Assembly (NCBI GenBank): GCA_035704495.1
Contig: DASSWW010000055.1
Coordinates: 1 to 22,382 of the forward strand
Length of the DNA: 22,382 nt
Direction of reading: 5' to 3'
Source of the DNA: UBA6022 sp035704495
GTDB taxonomy: Bacteria; Patescibacteriota; Saccharimonadia; Saccharimonadales; Saccharimonadaceae
Part shown: positions 7,323-13,636 of the stretch, in pieces
How positions within the stretch are numbered: position 1 is the stretch's first letter
Layout of the letters: every line of letters starts with the position of its first letter
The notes under the pieces: generated by a model
What the model saw: the letters and a program-made list of their open reading frames with translations, nothing else
The model's database searches: none
Told to the model about the DNA's origin: nothing
Translations under genes and position numbers: made by a program

Positions 7323-7351
7323 TTGTTTATATAGTGCTTATGCGCTATAAC
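7323..7351 (+). promoter_or_regulatory. Promoter with embedded inverted repeat
   Basis: TTGTTT (7323-7328), 17-bp spacer, TATAAC (7346-7351). The spacer and -10 overlap an inverted repeat ATAGTGC (7331-7337) / GCGCTAT (7342-7348), six of seven positions pairing, which could be an operator. Confidence 0.45.
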
Positions 7352-7381
7352 TAAATTATGAAAAGTATGGGGTGTTAAAAG

Positions 7382-8056
7382 ATGAGGCGGAAGGAATCTA
7401 GCTTTCGTCCGCCATCACCTTATTTGCCACCACGTGATCTATGCCTGTTTGATCCAAAAAAAGACGGCCTCTTGCCAACACCGGTTGATGAACGGGGCGT
7501 GGTCGACTCGCAAGAACTTATCCATATGGTCAAAACGACAGTAGACCCATCGTATCAATGGACGTCACCCTATAACGATGTTCACCATACACACTGGCCA
7601 GGCAATCGCTACAAACACACCCCAAATGCAGAAATCAATCCTAATGAATTTCGCAACCTTGCCACTAATAAATTATACGTACCGCGCATTTTCCATAATT
7701 GGACTCATAAAATCACCGAACCGCCGCCCGTTCCTTCGGATGAGGTGATGTATTATCAAATCGAAGCGCAACGAGTAGCACTGGCGCTGTTTCGGACCGT
7801 TCGTTCTAGTCGAAAACTATCACGTCTAAAGACAATCAGTGATGAAGAACTTGAAACACGCTTGATTGAACAATTTGATAGTTTCAACGACACAGTCGAA
7901 ACTGCCAAAAAAATGCCGCCCGAGTTTCAGGTCATCGATTTATCTAATTATCAACCACGAAGCTACGAAGATATGTTTCGGCTAGGTGCCGAGCTTGGTA
8001 AAACCGCGACGGCATCGAGAGTGTTGCGACAAGTGACGCGTCCAATTGCGGTGTAG
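7382..8056 (+). CDS. Hypothetical protein (224 aa), unrecognised family
   Basis: Soluble protein without signal peptide or membrane helix. The N-terminal half is proline- and aromatic-rich with a cluster of histidines and tryptophans (DVHHTHWPGNRYKHTPN, then FHNWTHKITEPPPVP), suggestive of a metal or surface-binding patch but matching no motif I know. The C-terminal half is predicted mainly helical (YYQIEAQRVALALFRTVRSS, DEELETRLIEQFDSF). The ATG is preceded by GGGGTGTTAAAAG and by a promoter. It lies upstream of the YajQ-like gene, whose own -10 box overlaps this gene's stop region. It is a real gene judging by codon use and context; function unknown. Confidence 0.75.
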   Translation: MRRKESSFRPPSPYLPPRDLCLFDPKKDGLLPTPVDERGVVDSQELIHMVKTTVDPSYQWTSPYNDVHHTHWPGNRYKHTPNAEINPNEFRNLATNKLYVPRIFHNWTHKITEPPPVPSDEVMYYQIEAQRVALALFRTVRSSRKLSRLKTISDEELETRLIEQFDSFNDTVETAKKMPPEFQVIDLSNYQPRSYEDMFRLGAELGKTATASRVLRQVTRPIAV

Positions 8057-8062
8057 TATACT
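8057..8062 (+). promoter_or_regulatory. -10 box of a leaderless promoter for the YajQ-like gene
   Basis: TATACT ends 6 nt before the ATG at 8069. There is no Shine-Dalgarno sequence. The box begins immediately after the stop codon of the preceding gene. Confidence 0.55.
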
Positions 8063-8068
8063 AGATAT

Positions 8069-8563
8069 ATGGCAACATTTTCTTTTGATATAGTATCCGA
8101 TTTTGACAAAGCCGAGATGAACAATGTGTTTGCTGGCGTCGAGCGCGAAATAGCAACTCGTTATGATTTTAAAGGCACACCCGCAGCTATTGAATGGCTT
8201 GATGACAAAAAAGGTTTTAAATTAATTGGTGCAGGGCAGTGGCAATGCGACGCCGTGCTAGATATTGTCCGTAAAAAACTGGCGACCCGCGAGCAAAGCT
8301 CCAAAGTGCTCGACCTAAGTAAAACACCAGTCGAATCAAACCTCAAAACTACTTGGGAGATTCCATTTAAACAAGGGTTGACTCAGGATGACGCTAAAAA
8401 AATCGCCAAACAAATCCGCGAAGAAGCGCCAAAAGTAAAAACCCAAATCCAAGGCGACGCCGTCCGTGCAACCAGTTCCAGCAAGAACGATTTACAGGAC
8501 GTTATTACACTTTTAAAAAATACTGATTACGACTTCGCGCTACAATTCATCAATTACCGATAA
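8069..8563 (+). CDS. yajQ: YajQ family nucleotide-binding protein (UPF0234/DUF520)
   Basis: A 164-residue YajQ-like cytoplasmic protein; members bind nucleotides or RNA, and some bind cyclic-di-GMP. Signature regions: FSFDIVSDFDKAEMNNVF at the N-terminus, ATRYDFKGTPAAIEW, the middle PVESNLKTTWEIPFKQGLTQDDAKKIAKQI, and the C-terminal VRATSSSKNDLQDVITLLKNTDYDFALQFINYR. Length and ends agree with the family. It is followed after 19 nt by the ABC transporter genes, possibly as one transcript. Which ligand this one binds cannot be told from sequence. Confidence 0.92.
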   Translation: MATFSFDIVSDFDKAEMNNVFAGVEREIATRYDFKGTPAAIEWLDDKKGFKLIGAGQWQCDAVLDIVRKKLATREQSSKVLDLSKTPVESNLKTTWEIPFKQGLTQDDAKKIAKQIREEAPKVKTQIQGDAVRATSSSKNDLQDVITLLKNTDYDFALQFINYR

Positions 8564-8582
8564 AATAGGAACCATACAGTAT

Positions 8583-9329
8583 ATGAAACAGGATTCATCA
8601 CTTGTCACGATTGACCATTTTAGGATGGATTTTGGCAACGAGACAATCATCAGCGACCTGAGTTTTGACATCAAACGTGGTGAAACGTTTGGGTTATTAG
8701 GCGCAAATGGTTCGGGAAAAACGACGATCATTCGGGCGCTGCTGGGTATTTATCAACCAACAGCAGGTAGCTTGCTTATCAATGGAAAAACATACACCGT
8801 CGATAGTGGCATTAAACTAGGCTATCTACCTGAAGAGCGCGGCCTGTATAAAAAAGAAAACGTTTTGACGGTCATGATTTACTTTGGTCGCCTAAAAGGC
8901 ATGACACGCAGCGCAGCCGAAAAATGGTCGCGTGACTATTTAGAACGAGTCGGACTGAGTGACAAAGTAAAAACACGGCTCGATAAACTGTCGGGCGGAC
9001 AGCAACAAAAAGTACAACTGGGCGTTACGATTATGAACGATCCAGAACTACTCATCCTAGACGAGCCGACTAAAGGATTTGACCCAGTGAATCGTCGTCT
9101 GTTAATGAACATCATCGAAGAACATCAAACAGCCGGTGCGACTGTCATTTTTGTTACGCATCAAATGGAAGAAGTCGAGCGTCTGTGTGATCGTATTATC
9201 CTGCTAAAAAACGGCCAAGCAAGTGCCTACGGGACGGTTAAAAAGGTGAAGCAAAAATTTAACGGGGCATCACTTGACGATATATTTGTCAAAATATATG
9301 GCGGCCCACTAGAAAGCGGCAAGGAGTAA
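8583..9329 (+). CDS. ABC transporter ATP-binding protein (NatA-like)
   Basis: Cytoplasmic ATPase of an ABC-2 type exporter. Walker A GANGSGKT (residues 40-47), signature LSGGQ (136-140), Walker B LLILDEPT (156-163) and the switch histidine in FVTHQ (H193) are all present. After the core, a C-terminal tail (TVKKVKQKFNGASLDDIFVKIYG) matches the NatA/CcmA-like exporters. The permease starts 3 nt after its stop, so the two form one unit. The substrate is unknown; the best-known relative extrudes sodium, but many related pairs export antibiotics or peptides. Confidence 0.93.
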   Translation: MKQDSSLVTIDHFRMDFGNETIISDLSFDIKRGETFGLLGANGSGKTTIIRALLGIYQPTAGSLLINGKTYTVDSGIKLGYLPEERGLYKKENVLTVMIYFGRLKGMTRSAAEKWSRDYLERVGLSDKVKTRLDKLSGGQQQKVQLGVTIMNDPELLILDEPTKGFDPVNRRLLMNIIEEHQTAGATVIFVTHQMEEVERLCDRIILLKNGQASAYGTVKKVKQKFNGASLDDIFVKIYGGPLESGKE

Positions 9330-9332
9330 ATC

Positions 9333-10559
9333 ATGCATAACCTAGGAACTGTCGTTGCATTTGAAATTGTGCGTACGCTGAAAAAGAAAAGTTTTTGGAT
9401 TACCGCGCTGGCGTTTCCAATTGTCATTACACTTATCTTTGCGATTATCTTTTTTTCAAATCAAGCTACGCAGCAAGCGACACTAGACACTAAAAATCAG
9501 AAATTCTCACTAGCAATCACTGACAAATCTGGTATCGTCAACCCACAATTTATCCAACAAATTGACGCCGAACGAATCGAAAATAAACAAGCGGGTATCG
9601 AGGGCGTCAAAAATGGCGAGCTCGATGCATATTTTTACTATCCAACCGATGTCAGCGAACAAACCGTCGAAGTTTACGCGAAAGATGTTGGATTGTTTGA
9701 AAATAGCCGTTATCAAGGAACTGCCGAAGCCTTGTTGACACAATCGATTGCTGCGACCGTCGACGAACAAACAGTAGCTATTTTGCAAGATAAAGTCACG
9801 TTCGACGCCGTCACCTACAAAAACGGTGCTGAGTTTGACGGTTTTAAACAGCTGATTGCACCAGGTATCTTTTTAGTCCTGTTTTACCTGTTAATTACGA
9901 TGTTCGGCAGTCAGATGCTCACCAGCACAACCGAAGAAAAAGAAAATCGTGTTATCGAAATGATTTTGACGACCATCAAAGCGCGAACGTTAATTATTGG
10001 TAAAATACTATCATTAATCGCACTGGCGTTTGTGCAAATTATCGCTATCCTCATTCCAATCGTCACTATTTATCTGTTGTTTGGTAGCCAATTGTCGCTG
10101 CCTAACGTCGACCTGACAAATATTCCACTCGATCCGCTACGCATATCAATTGGGGCAATCATCTTCTTTTTCAGCTTTTTATTATTTACCGGACTGTTGG
10201 TAGCTATCGGCGCTGCCGTTCCAACCGCCAGAGAAGCGGGCGGGTTCTTTGGAATTATCATGATGCTCATATTTGGTCCGTTATATGCATTTAGCCTGTT
10301 TATTTCTGCTCCGCAATCACAAATCGTCACTATCCTCAGCTTTTTCCCATTGACGGCGCCGATTCCATTGATGCTACGCAACGCAATCGGTAATTTAAGT
10401 GTTCCCGATGCGCTGCTGGGTATCGCTATTTTAGGTGTCAGCGCAATTATCGTACTGTCAATCGCCATTCGTTTGTTCCGATACGGTGCGCTAGAATATT
10501 CTAAACGATTATCACTCGCGACTATCTTTGGTTCTAAAAAAAGTACGCCTCGTAAGTAA
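9333..10559 (+). CDS. ABC-2 type permease (NatB-like)
   Basis: Membrane partner of the preceding ATPase. One helix near the N-terminus (residues about 20-42) precedes a long extracytoplasmic domain (about 45-178), then five to six helices fill the rest, beginning with APGIFLVLFYLLITMFG. After helix 2 the cytoplasmic TEEKENRVIEMILTT segment is the typical ABC-2 coupling signature. ATG 9333 has a clear AAGGAG site 7 nt upstream. The last codons and stop are built into the terminator hairpin. Family: NatB/YhaP-like. Confidence 0.9.
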   Translation: MHNLGTVVAFEIVRTLKKKSFWITALAFPIVITLIFAIIFFSNQATQQATLDTKNQKFSLAITDKSGIVNPQFIQQIDAERIENKQAGIEGVKNGELDAYFYYPTDVSEQTVEVYAKDVGLFENSRYQGTAEALLTQSIAATVDEQTVAILQDKVTFDAVTYKNGAEFDGFKQLIAPGIFLVLFYLLITMFGSQMLTSTTEEKENRVIEMILTTIKARTLIIGKILSLIALAFVQIIAILIPIVTIYLLFGSQLSLPNVDLTNIPLDPLRISIGAIIFFFSFLLFTGLLVAIGAAVPTAREAGGFFGIIMMLIFGPLYAFSLFISAPQSQIVTILSFFPLTAPIPLMLRNAIGNLSVPDALLGIAILGVSAIIVLSIAIRLFRYGALEYSKRLSLATIFGSKKSTPRK

Positions 10560-10578
10560 CGGGCGTACTTATTTTTTA
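10541..10578. terminator. Bidirectional terminator overlapping the permease stop codon
   Basis: Perfect stem AAGTACGCC (10541-10549) / GGCGTACTT (10562-10570) with the TAA stop (10557-10559) in the loop. T-rich tracts follow on both strands, so it can also end the small minus-strand gene at 10591-10737. Confidence 0.88.
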
Positions 10579-10590
10579 CAGGCCAGCTAT

Positions 10591-10737
10591 TTAGGCGGTG
10601 GCAGCAATGATACCAAGTATCACCAAACTAATCGCAGCGACAGCCGCTACCGTAAATGTAGCTTTTGTTGGTTCAAACTTCGCATCTTTGACTGATTCTG
10701 TTTTTTTAGGAGTTGTTTTCGTTGATTTTTCTACCAT
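10591..10737 (-). CDS. Single-helix small membrane protein (48 aa)
   Basis: Begins at ATG 10737 (MVEKSTKTTPKKTESVKDA), with a hydrophilic basic N-terminal tail of about 26 residues and one C-terminal hydrophobic helix (ATFTVAAVAAISLVILGIIA). The layout is that of a tail-anchored protein. Support comes from a good promoter (TTGTCC, 17 bp, TACACT) ending 6 nt before the ATG and from a shared terminator beyond its stop. A longer reading frame starting at 10794 would run back through that promoter, so it is not preferred. Function unknown. Confidence 0.6.
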   Translation of the reverse strand: MVEKSTKTTPKKTESVKDAKFEPTKATFTVAAVAAISLVILGIIAATA

Positions 10738-10743
10738 AGCATT

Positions 10744-10772
10744 AGTGTACCGCACAGAATACACCAGGACAA
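10744..10772 (-). promoter_or_regulatory. Leaderless promoter for the 48-aa gene
   Basis: Minus-strand TTGTCC (10767-10772), exactly 17 bp, TACACT (10744-10749), then 6 nt to the ATG. Confidence 0.6.
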
Positions 10773-10824
10773 GCCACTTATGGCTAAAGAACAATGCCAG
10801 CCGACATATAATCGTGCCTTTATT

Positions 10825-10853
10825 TTGACAAAAATTGCTAGATAATGTATAGT
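10825..10853 (+). promoter_or_regulatory. Consensus leaderless promoter for the HxlR gene
   Basis: TTGACA (10825-10830), 17-bp spacer, TATAGT (10848-10853), then 7 nt to ATG 10861. This is the best -35/-10 pair in the window and fixes the start. Confidence 0.75.
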
Positions 10854-10860
10854 GAGGCGT

Positions 10861-11184
10861 ATGATTACAGCTGAAAAAGCCATCGGCTGCGTAAAGGCGG
10901 CTACCGATATACTCGGCGATAAGTGGACGCCCCAGCTACTTCGATTTTTTGCCAACGAAGACAGTCTTCGATTCTGCCACCTACAAGATTTGGTTGGTGG
11001 TATCAACCCTCGGACGTTATCGGCCCGTCTGGCCCATCTAGAGTCCGAAGGTGTAATAGAAAAGACACCGACCAGCGCCACCAGCCGCTGTGAGTACCGT
11101 TTAACCGATAAAGGCCGTGAATTATTACCAATTATCCGTGACATGGAAAGATGGAGCGCTCATTATGAGCCCAGTCACAACTAA
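10861..11184 (+). CDS. HxlR family winged-helix transcriptional regulator
   Basis: A 107-residue DNA-binding regulator. The family pattern is clear: an N-terminal cysteine (AIGCVKAATDILGDKW, C10), the winged helix with recognition region GGINPRTLSARLAHLESEGVI, and wing ending in CEYRLTDKGRELLPII. HxlR/YodB proteins often sense reactive aldehydes or quinones through that cysteine; here this is inference. GTG 10852 is in frame but lies within the -10 box, so ATG 10861 is the start. It stands 36 nt before a two-component system and may be co-transcribed with it. Confidence 0.88.
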   Translation: MITAEKAIGCVKAATDILGDKWTPQLLRFFANEDSLRFCHLQDLVGGINPRTLSARLAHLESEGVIEKTPTSATSRCEYRLTDKGRELLPIIRDMERWSAHYEPSHN

Positions 11185-11220
11185 GCAAGCTATCAGTATT
11201 ATAAAGTAAGGTAGAGGTGT

Positions 11221-11898
11221 ATGAGAGTTTTAGTAATCGAGGATGAACATAAAATTGCCAGAGCGCTCAAAAAAGCGCTCGAACAGGAAACATATGCCGT
11301 TGACGTGGCATATGACGGTGACGAAGGACACGCTATGGCAACCACCGAACCATACGACGTTGCTATTATCGACCGCATGCTTCCTGGCGAACATGATGGC
11401 ATCGCAATTATTAAAGCCATGCGTCAAGCAAAAATTCACACGCCAGTCCTGTTATTGACGGCCCTTGGAAGCGTCAGCGACCGAGCAACGGGACTTGATA
11501 GCGGGGCAGACGATTATCTAGTAAAACCCTTTGCGTTAGAGGAATTATTAGCCCGCGTACGCGCATTACTGCGTCGTCCTGCGGAGCAACAATCGACCGT
11601 ATTAACTGCCGGCGACTTGTCGCTCGACCCAGTGACGTTCGAGGTAAAACGTGGCGACACGCCAATTCAGCTAACAGGTAAAGAGTTTGCGCTATTAGAG
11701 TACCTAATGCGTAACCAAAACCGTCCGCTTCCAAAAAATGTGATTATTTCACATGTTTGGGATTATGATGCGGACATCCTACCGAACACCGTCGAAGTAT
11801 ACATAAAATACATTCGTAACAAAGTTGACCAACCGTTTGATACGCCGTTAATTCACACTATCCGTGGATTTGGCTATAAATTGCAAGCCAGTGAGTAA
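11221..11898 (+). CDS. OmpR/PhoB-type response regulator
   Basis: A 225-residue two-domain regulator. Receiver domain: acidic pair E7-D8, phospho-acceptor D51 (IIDRMLPG), switch threonine in LLLTA and K102 in the KPF motif. The C-terminal winged-helix domain shows LTGKEFALLEYLMRNQNRPLPKNVIISHVW and ends with HTIRGFGYKL, the standard OmpR end. The start has AAGGTAGAGG upstream. Its partner kinase begins 10 nt beyond the stop. Target genes are unknown; the ATPase at 13637 and the exporter at 8583 are neighbours but not proven targets. Confidence 0.93.
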   Translation: MRVLVIEDEHKIARALKKALEQETYAVDVAYDGDEGHAMATTEPYDVAIIDRMLPGEHDGIAIIKAMRQAKIHTPVLLLTALGSVSDRATGLDSGADDYLVKPFALEELLARVRALLRRPAEQQSTVLTAGDLSLDPVTFEVKRGDTPIQLTGKEFALLEYLMRNQNRPLPKNVIISHVWDYDADILPNTVEVYIKYIRNKVDQPFDTPLIHTIRGFGYKLQASE

Positions 11899-11908
11899 CC
11901 CGTACTAC

Positions 11909-12913
11909 ATGTTCAAATCGGCGACCCTCAAGTTGACGGTTTGGTATGTCCTGATTTTGGTGTCGATTAGTCTGCTGTTTAGTGTAATTATTTATTCAAT
12001 TGCATTGTCAGAGGTCGGAACGCGCATTAGCTACTTACAGCAGTCACGTCCACTCATCTATAACGAAAATCCTTCTTTTTTTGATGCCATACGCGACGCA
12101 CAATTGGTCGAAGCCGAAAACAACTTGATCGCAGCACTATTGATTACCAATATGAGCATCTGGTTTGCTGGCGGATTTGGTAGCTACTATTTAGCACGCC
12201 GCACCTTGCGTCCAATCGAGGAAGCCCACGAAGCACAATCCAGATTTACCAGCGACGCCAGTCACGAATTTCGCACTCCACTCGCCAGCATGAAAGTCGA
12301 ACTAGAAGTTGCACTGCGCGATCCAGATTTGTCTATAGAAGAAACACGTGAATTATTAGAAAGCAATCTGGAAGAAGTGAATAAATTGACGCGACTATCA
12401 CACACGCTTTTGCAATTATCACGTCTAGACCACGACAAGATTACTCGCGAAAGAGTAGAACTGCGTGCGGTTGCCACCAGCACTGTCGAACGTTTTGGCA
12501 AAACAGACAATCGGATTGCATTGCATAATGTTCGCAAGATATTTGTCGTTGCGAACGAATCAAACGTGGAAGAATTACTGACTATTTTGATTGATAATGC
12601 CCTAAAATACAGCCCATCCGATTCGGTTGTTAATGTTTCGTTAATAAAAAAGAAACAAATGTCTGGCTTTAAAGTCGTAAATACTGGCGAGGGTATTCCC
12701 ACCGAAGCTTTGCCGTATATTTTTGATCGCTTTTACCGAGCGGATGCATCCAGGACGGAAAAAGACAAAAAAAGCTATGGGTTAGGGTTGTCTCTTGCAA
12801 AAAAAATCGTCGAACTTCATGGGGGGGAACTGACAGTCAACAGTGTATTACACCGAAAAACCAGCTTTCAAGTACTGCTACCTAACTACAAAAAGACGCA
12901 ACATAAAAAGTAG
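11909..12913 (+). CDS. Membrane sensor histidine kinase (partner of the upstream regulator)
   Basis: A 334-residue kinase. Two membrane helices (residues about 8-31 and 73-96) bracket a short extracytoplasmic loop of about 40 residues (ALSEVGTRISYLQQS...). There is no recognisable HAMP domain; the second helix runs into RRTLRPIEEAHEAQSRF and the dimerisation helix. H119 is the phospho-histidine (ASHEFRTPL). ATPase boxes: N box ILIDNALKYS, G1 NTGEGIP, F box IFDRFYRAD, G2 GLGLSLAKKIV. The start could instead be GTG 11891, which overlaps the regulator's stop (GTGAGTAA). ATG 11909 is chosen because MFKSATLKLT is the usual beginning in related kinases. Confidence 0.92.
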   Translation: MFKSATLKLTVWYVLILVSISLLFSVIIYSIALSEVGTRISYLQQSRPLIYNENPSFFDAIRDAQLVEAENNLIAALLITNMSIWFAGGFGSYYLARRTLRPIEEAHEAQSRFTSDASHEFRTPLASMKVELEVALRDPDLSIEETRELLESNLEEVNKLTRLSHTLLQLSRLDHDKITRERVELRAVATSTVERFGKTDNRIALHNVRKIFVVANESNVEELLTILIDNALKYSPSDSVVNVSLIKKKQMSGFKVVNTGEGIPTEALPYIFDRFYRADASRTEKDKKSYGLGLSLAKKIVELHGGELTVNSVLHRKTSFQVLLPNYKKTQHKK

Positions 12914-12982
12914 CACGTAATTTAGACAACAAGTCGCTATTTTCAGAGTCAACTCAGTTTTGCCAGGCATACTAAGCAGTAG

Positions 12983-13029
12983 CAAGCCTCCGAAAGAGAA
13001 GCATTTCTCTTACTACAGACTACGGCTTG
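12983..13029 (+). other. Structured leader upstream of the GreA-like gene
   Basis: Outer stem CAAGCC (12983-12988) / GGCTTG (13024-13029) encloses a perfect 7-bp hairpin AAGAGAA (12994-13000) / TTCTCTT (13005-13011) with loop GCAT. No T-run follows, so it is not an ordinary terminator. It ends 16 nt before the strong AAAGGAGGG ribosome site and might modulate translation or transcription of the gene. The rest of 12914-13062 shows nothing else I can name. Confidence 0.4.
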
Positions 13030-13062
13030 TTGCATCAAAAATGTAAAAGGAGGGAAAAACAT

Positions 13063-13530
13063 ATGCACACCACTGACACTGTTTATTTGAGCAAAAAAGG
13101 TATGAAAGAATTAAAAAAGCAAATTGTTCATCTGGAACATGATCGCCAAGAGACGCTAAACAGCTTGCGCGAGCTAGATAAAACAGAAAGTCATGACGAG
13201 CGACTGGCCAGGGTTGAAAAACTTGCCAACCTAGAGATTATCGATAGCGAACTAGCCGACAAAAAAATGCTGCTACAAATCGCAAAGCCAATCCCGCGTA
13301 AACGCGATGCACTAAAAGTTGCGCTTGGTTCGATTGTCGAATTACTAGACACCAACGGCCGTGTTATCCGCTATACACTTGTTGATAGCCTGGAAGCAAA
13401 CCCAAGTGACGGTCGTATATCGATTAAAAGCCCATTGGGACAAAACCTGGTCGGTAAACAAATTCACGATGTCGTCGAATGGACGGCAGGTATCGGTCGC
13501 AAGCAGCTCAAGTTGGCTGCAATTCACTAG
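13063..13530 (+). CDS. GreA/GreB-like transcription factor with atypical coiled-coil tip
   Basis: Secondary-channel factor of RNA polymerase, probably acting on stalled complexes. The 155 residues show an N-terminal coiled-coil hairpin (residues about 8-75: LSKKGMKELKKQIVHLE...) and a C-terminal FKBP-like domain (about 85-152: VALGSIVELLD, DGRISIKSPLGQNLVGKQIHD). The hallmark GreA tip motif (GDLSENAEY) is absent; in its place stands RELDKTESHDERLARVEKL, still acidic but different. It could therefore be an anti-cleavage or Gfh1-like factor. ATG 13063 is fixed by a very strong ribosome site AAAGGAGGG (13046-13054); upstream TTG 13027 would translate through that site. Confidence 0.85.
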   Translation: MHTTDTVYLSKKGMKELKKQIVHLEHDRQETLNSLRELDKTESHDERLARVEKLANLEIIDSELADKKMLLQIAKPIPRKRDALKVALGSIVELLDTNGRVIRYTLVDSLEANPSDGRISIKSPLGQNLVGKQIHDVVEWTAGIGRKQLKLAAIH

Positions 13531-13546
13531 ATTGCTAACACCATAG

Positions 13547-13588
13547 ATAATACGCCGCACCGTTAAAGAGTGCGGCGTATTTATTTCA
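13547..13588 (+). terminator. Terminator after the GreA-like gene
   Basis: Perfect 11-bp stem ATACGCCGCAC (13550-13560) / GTGCGGCGTAT (13570-13580), 9-nt loop, followed by a T-rich stretch. Confidence 0.88.
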
Positions 13589-13620
13589 TACTATCCAAAC
13601 TGACGCTCGCTGCTATTTTT

Positions 13621-13629
13621 TGCTATAAT
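13621..13629 (+). promoter_or_regulatory. Extended -10 leaderless promoter for the P-type ATPase
   Basis: TGCTATAAT (perfect hexamer 13624-13629) followed by exactly 7 nt and ATG 13637. CTGACG (13600-13605), 18 bp upstream, is a partial -35. Confidence 0.7.
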
Positions 13630-13636
13630 AACGCTA

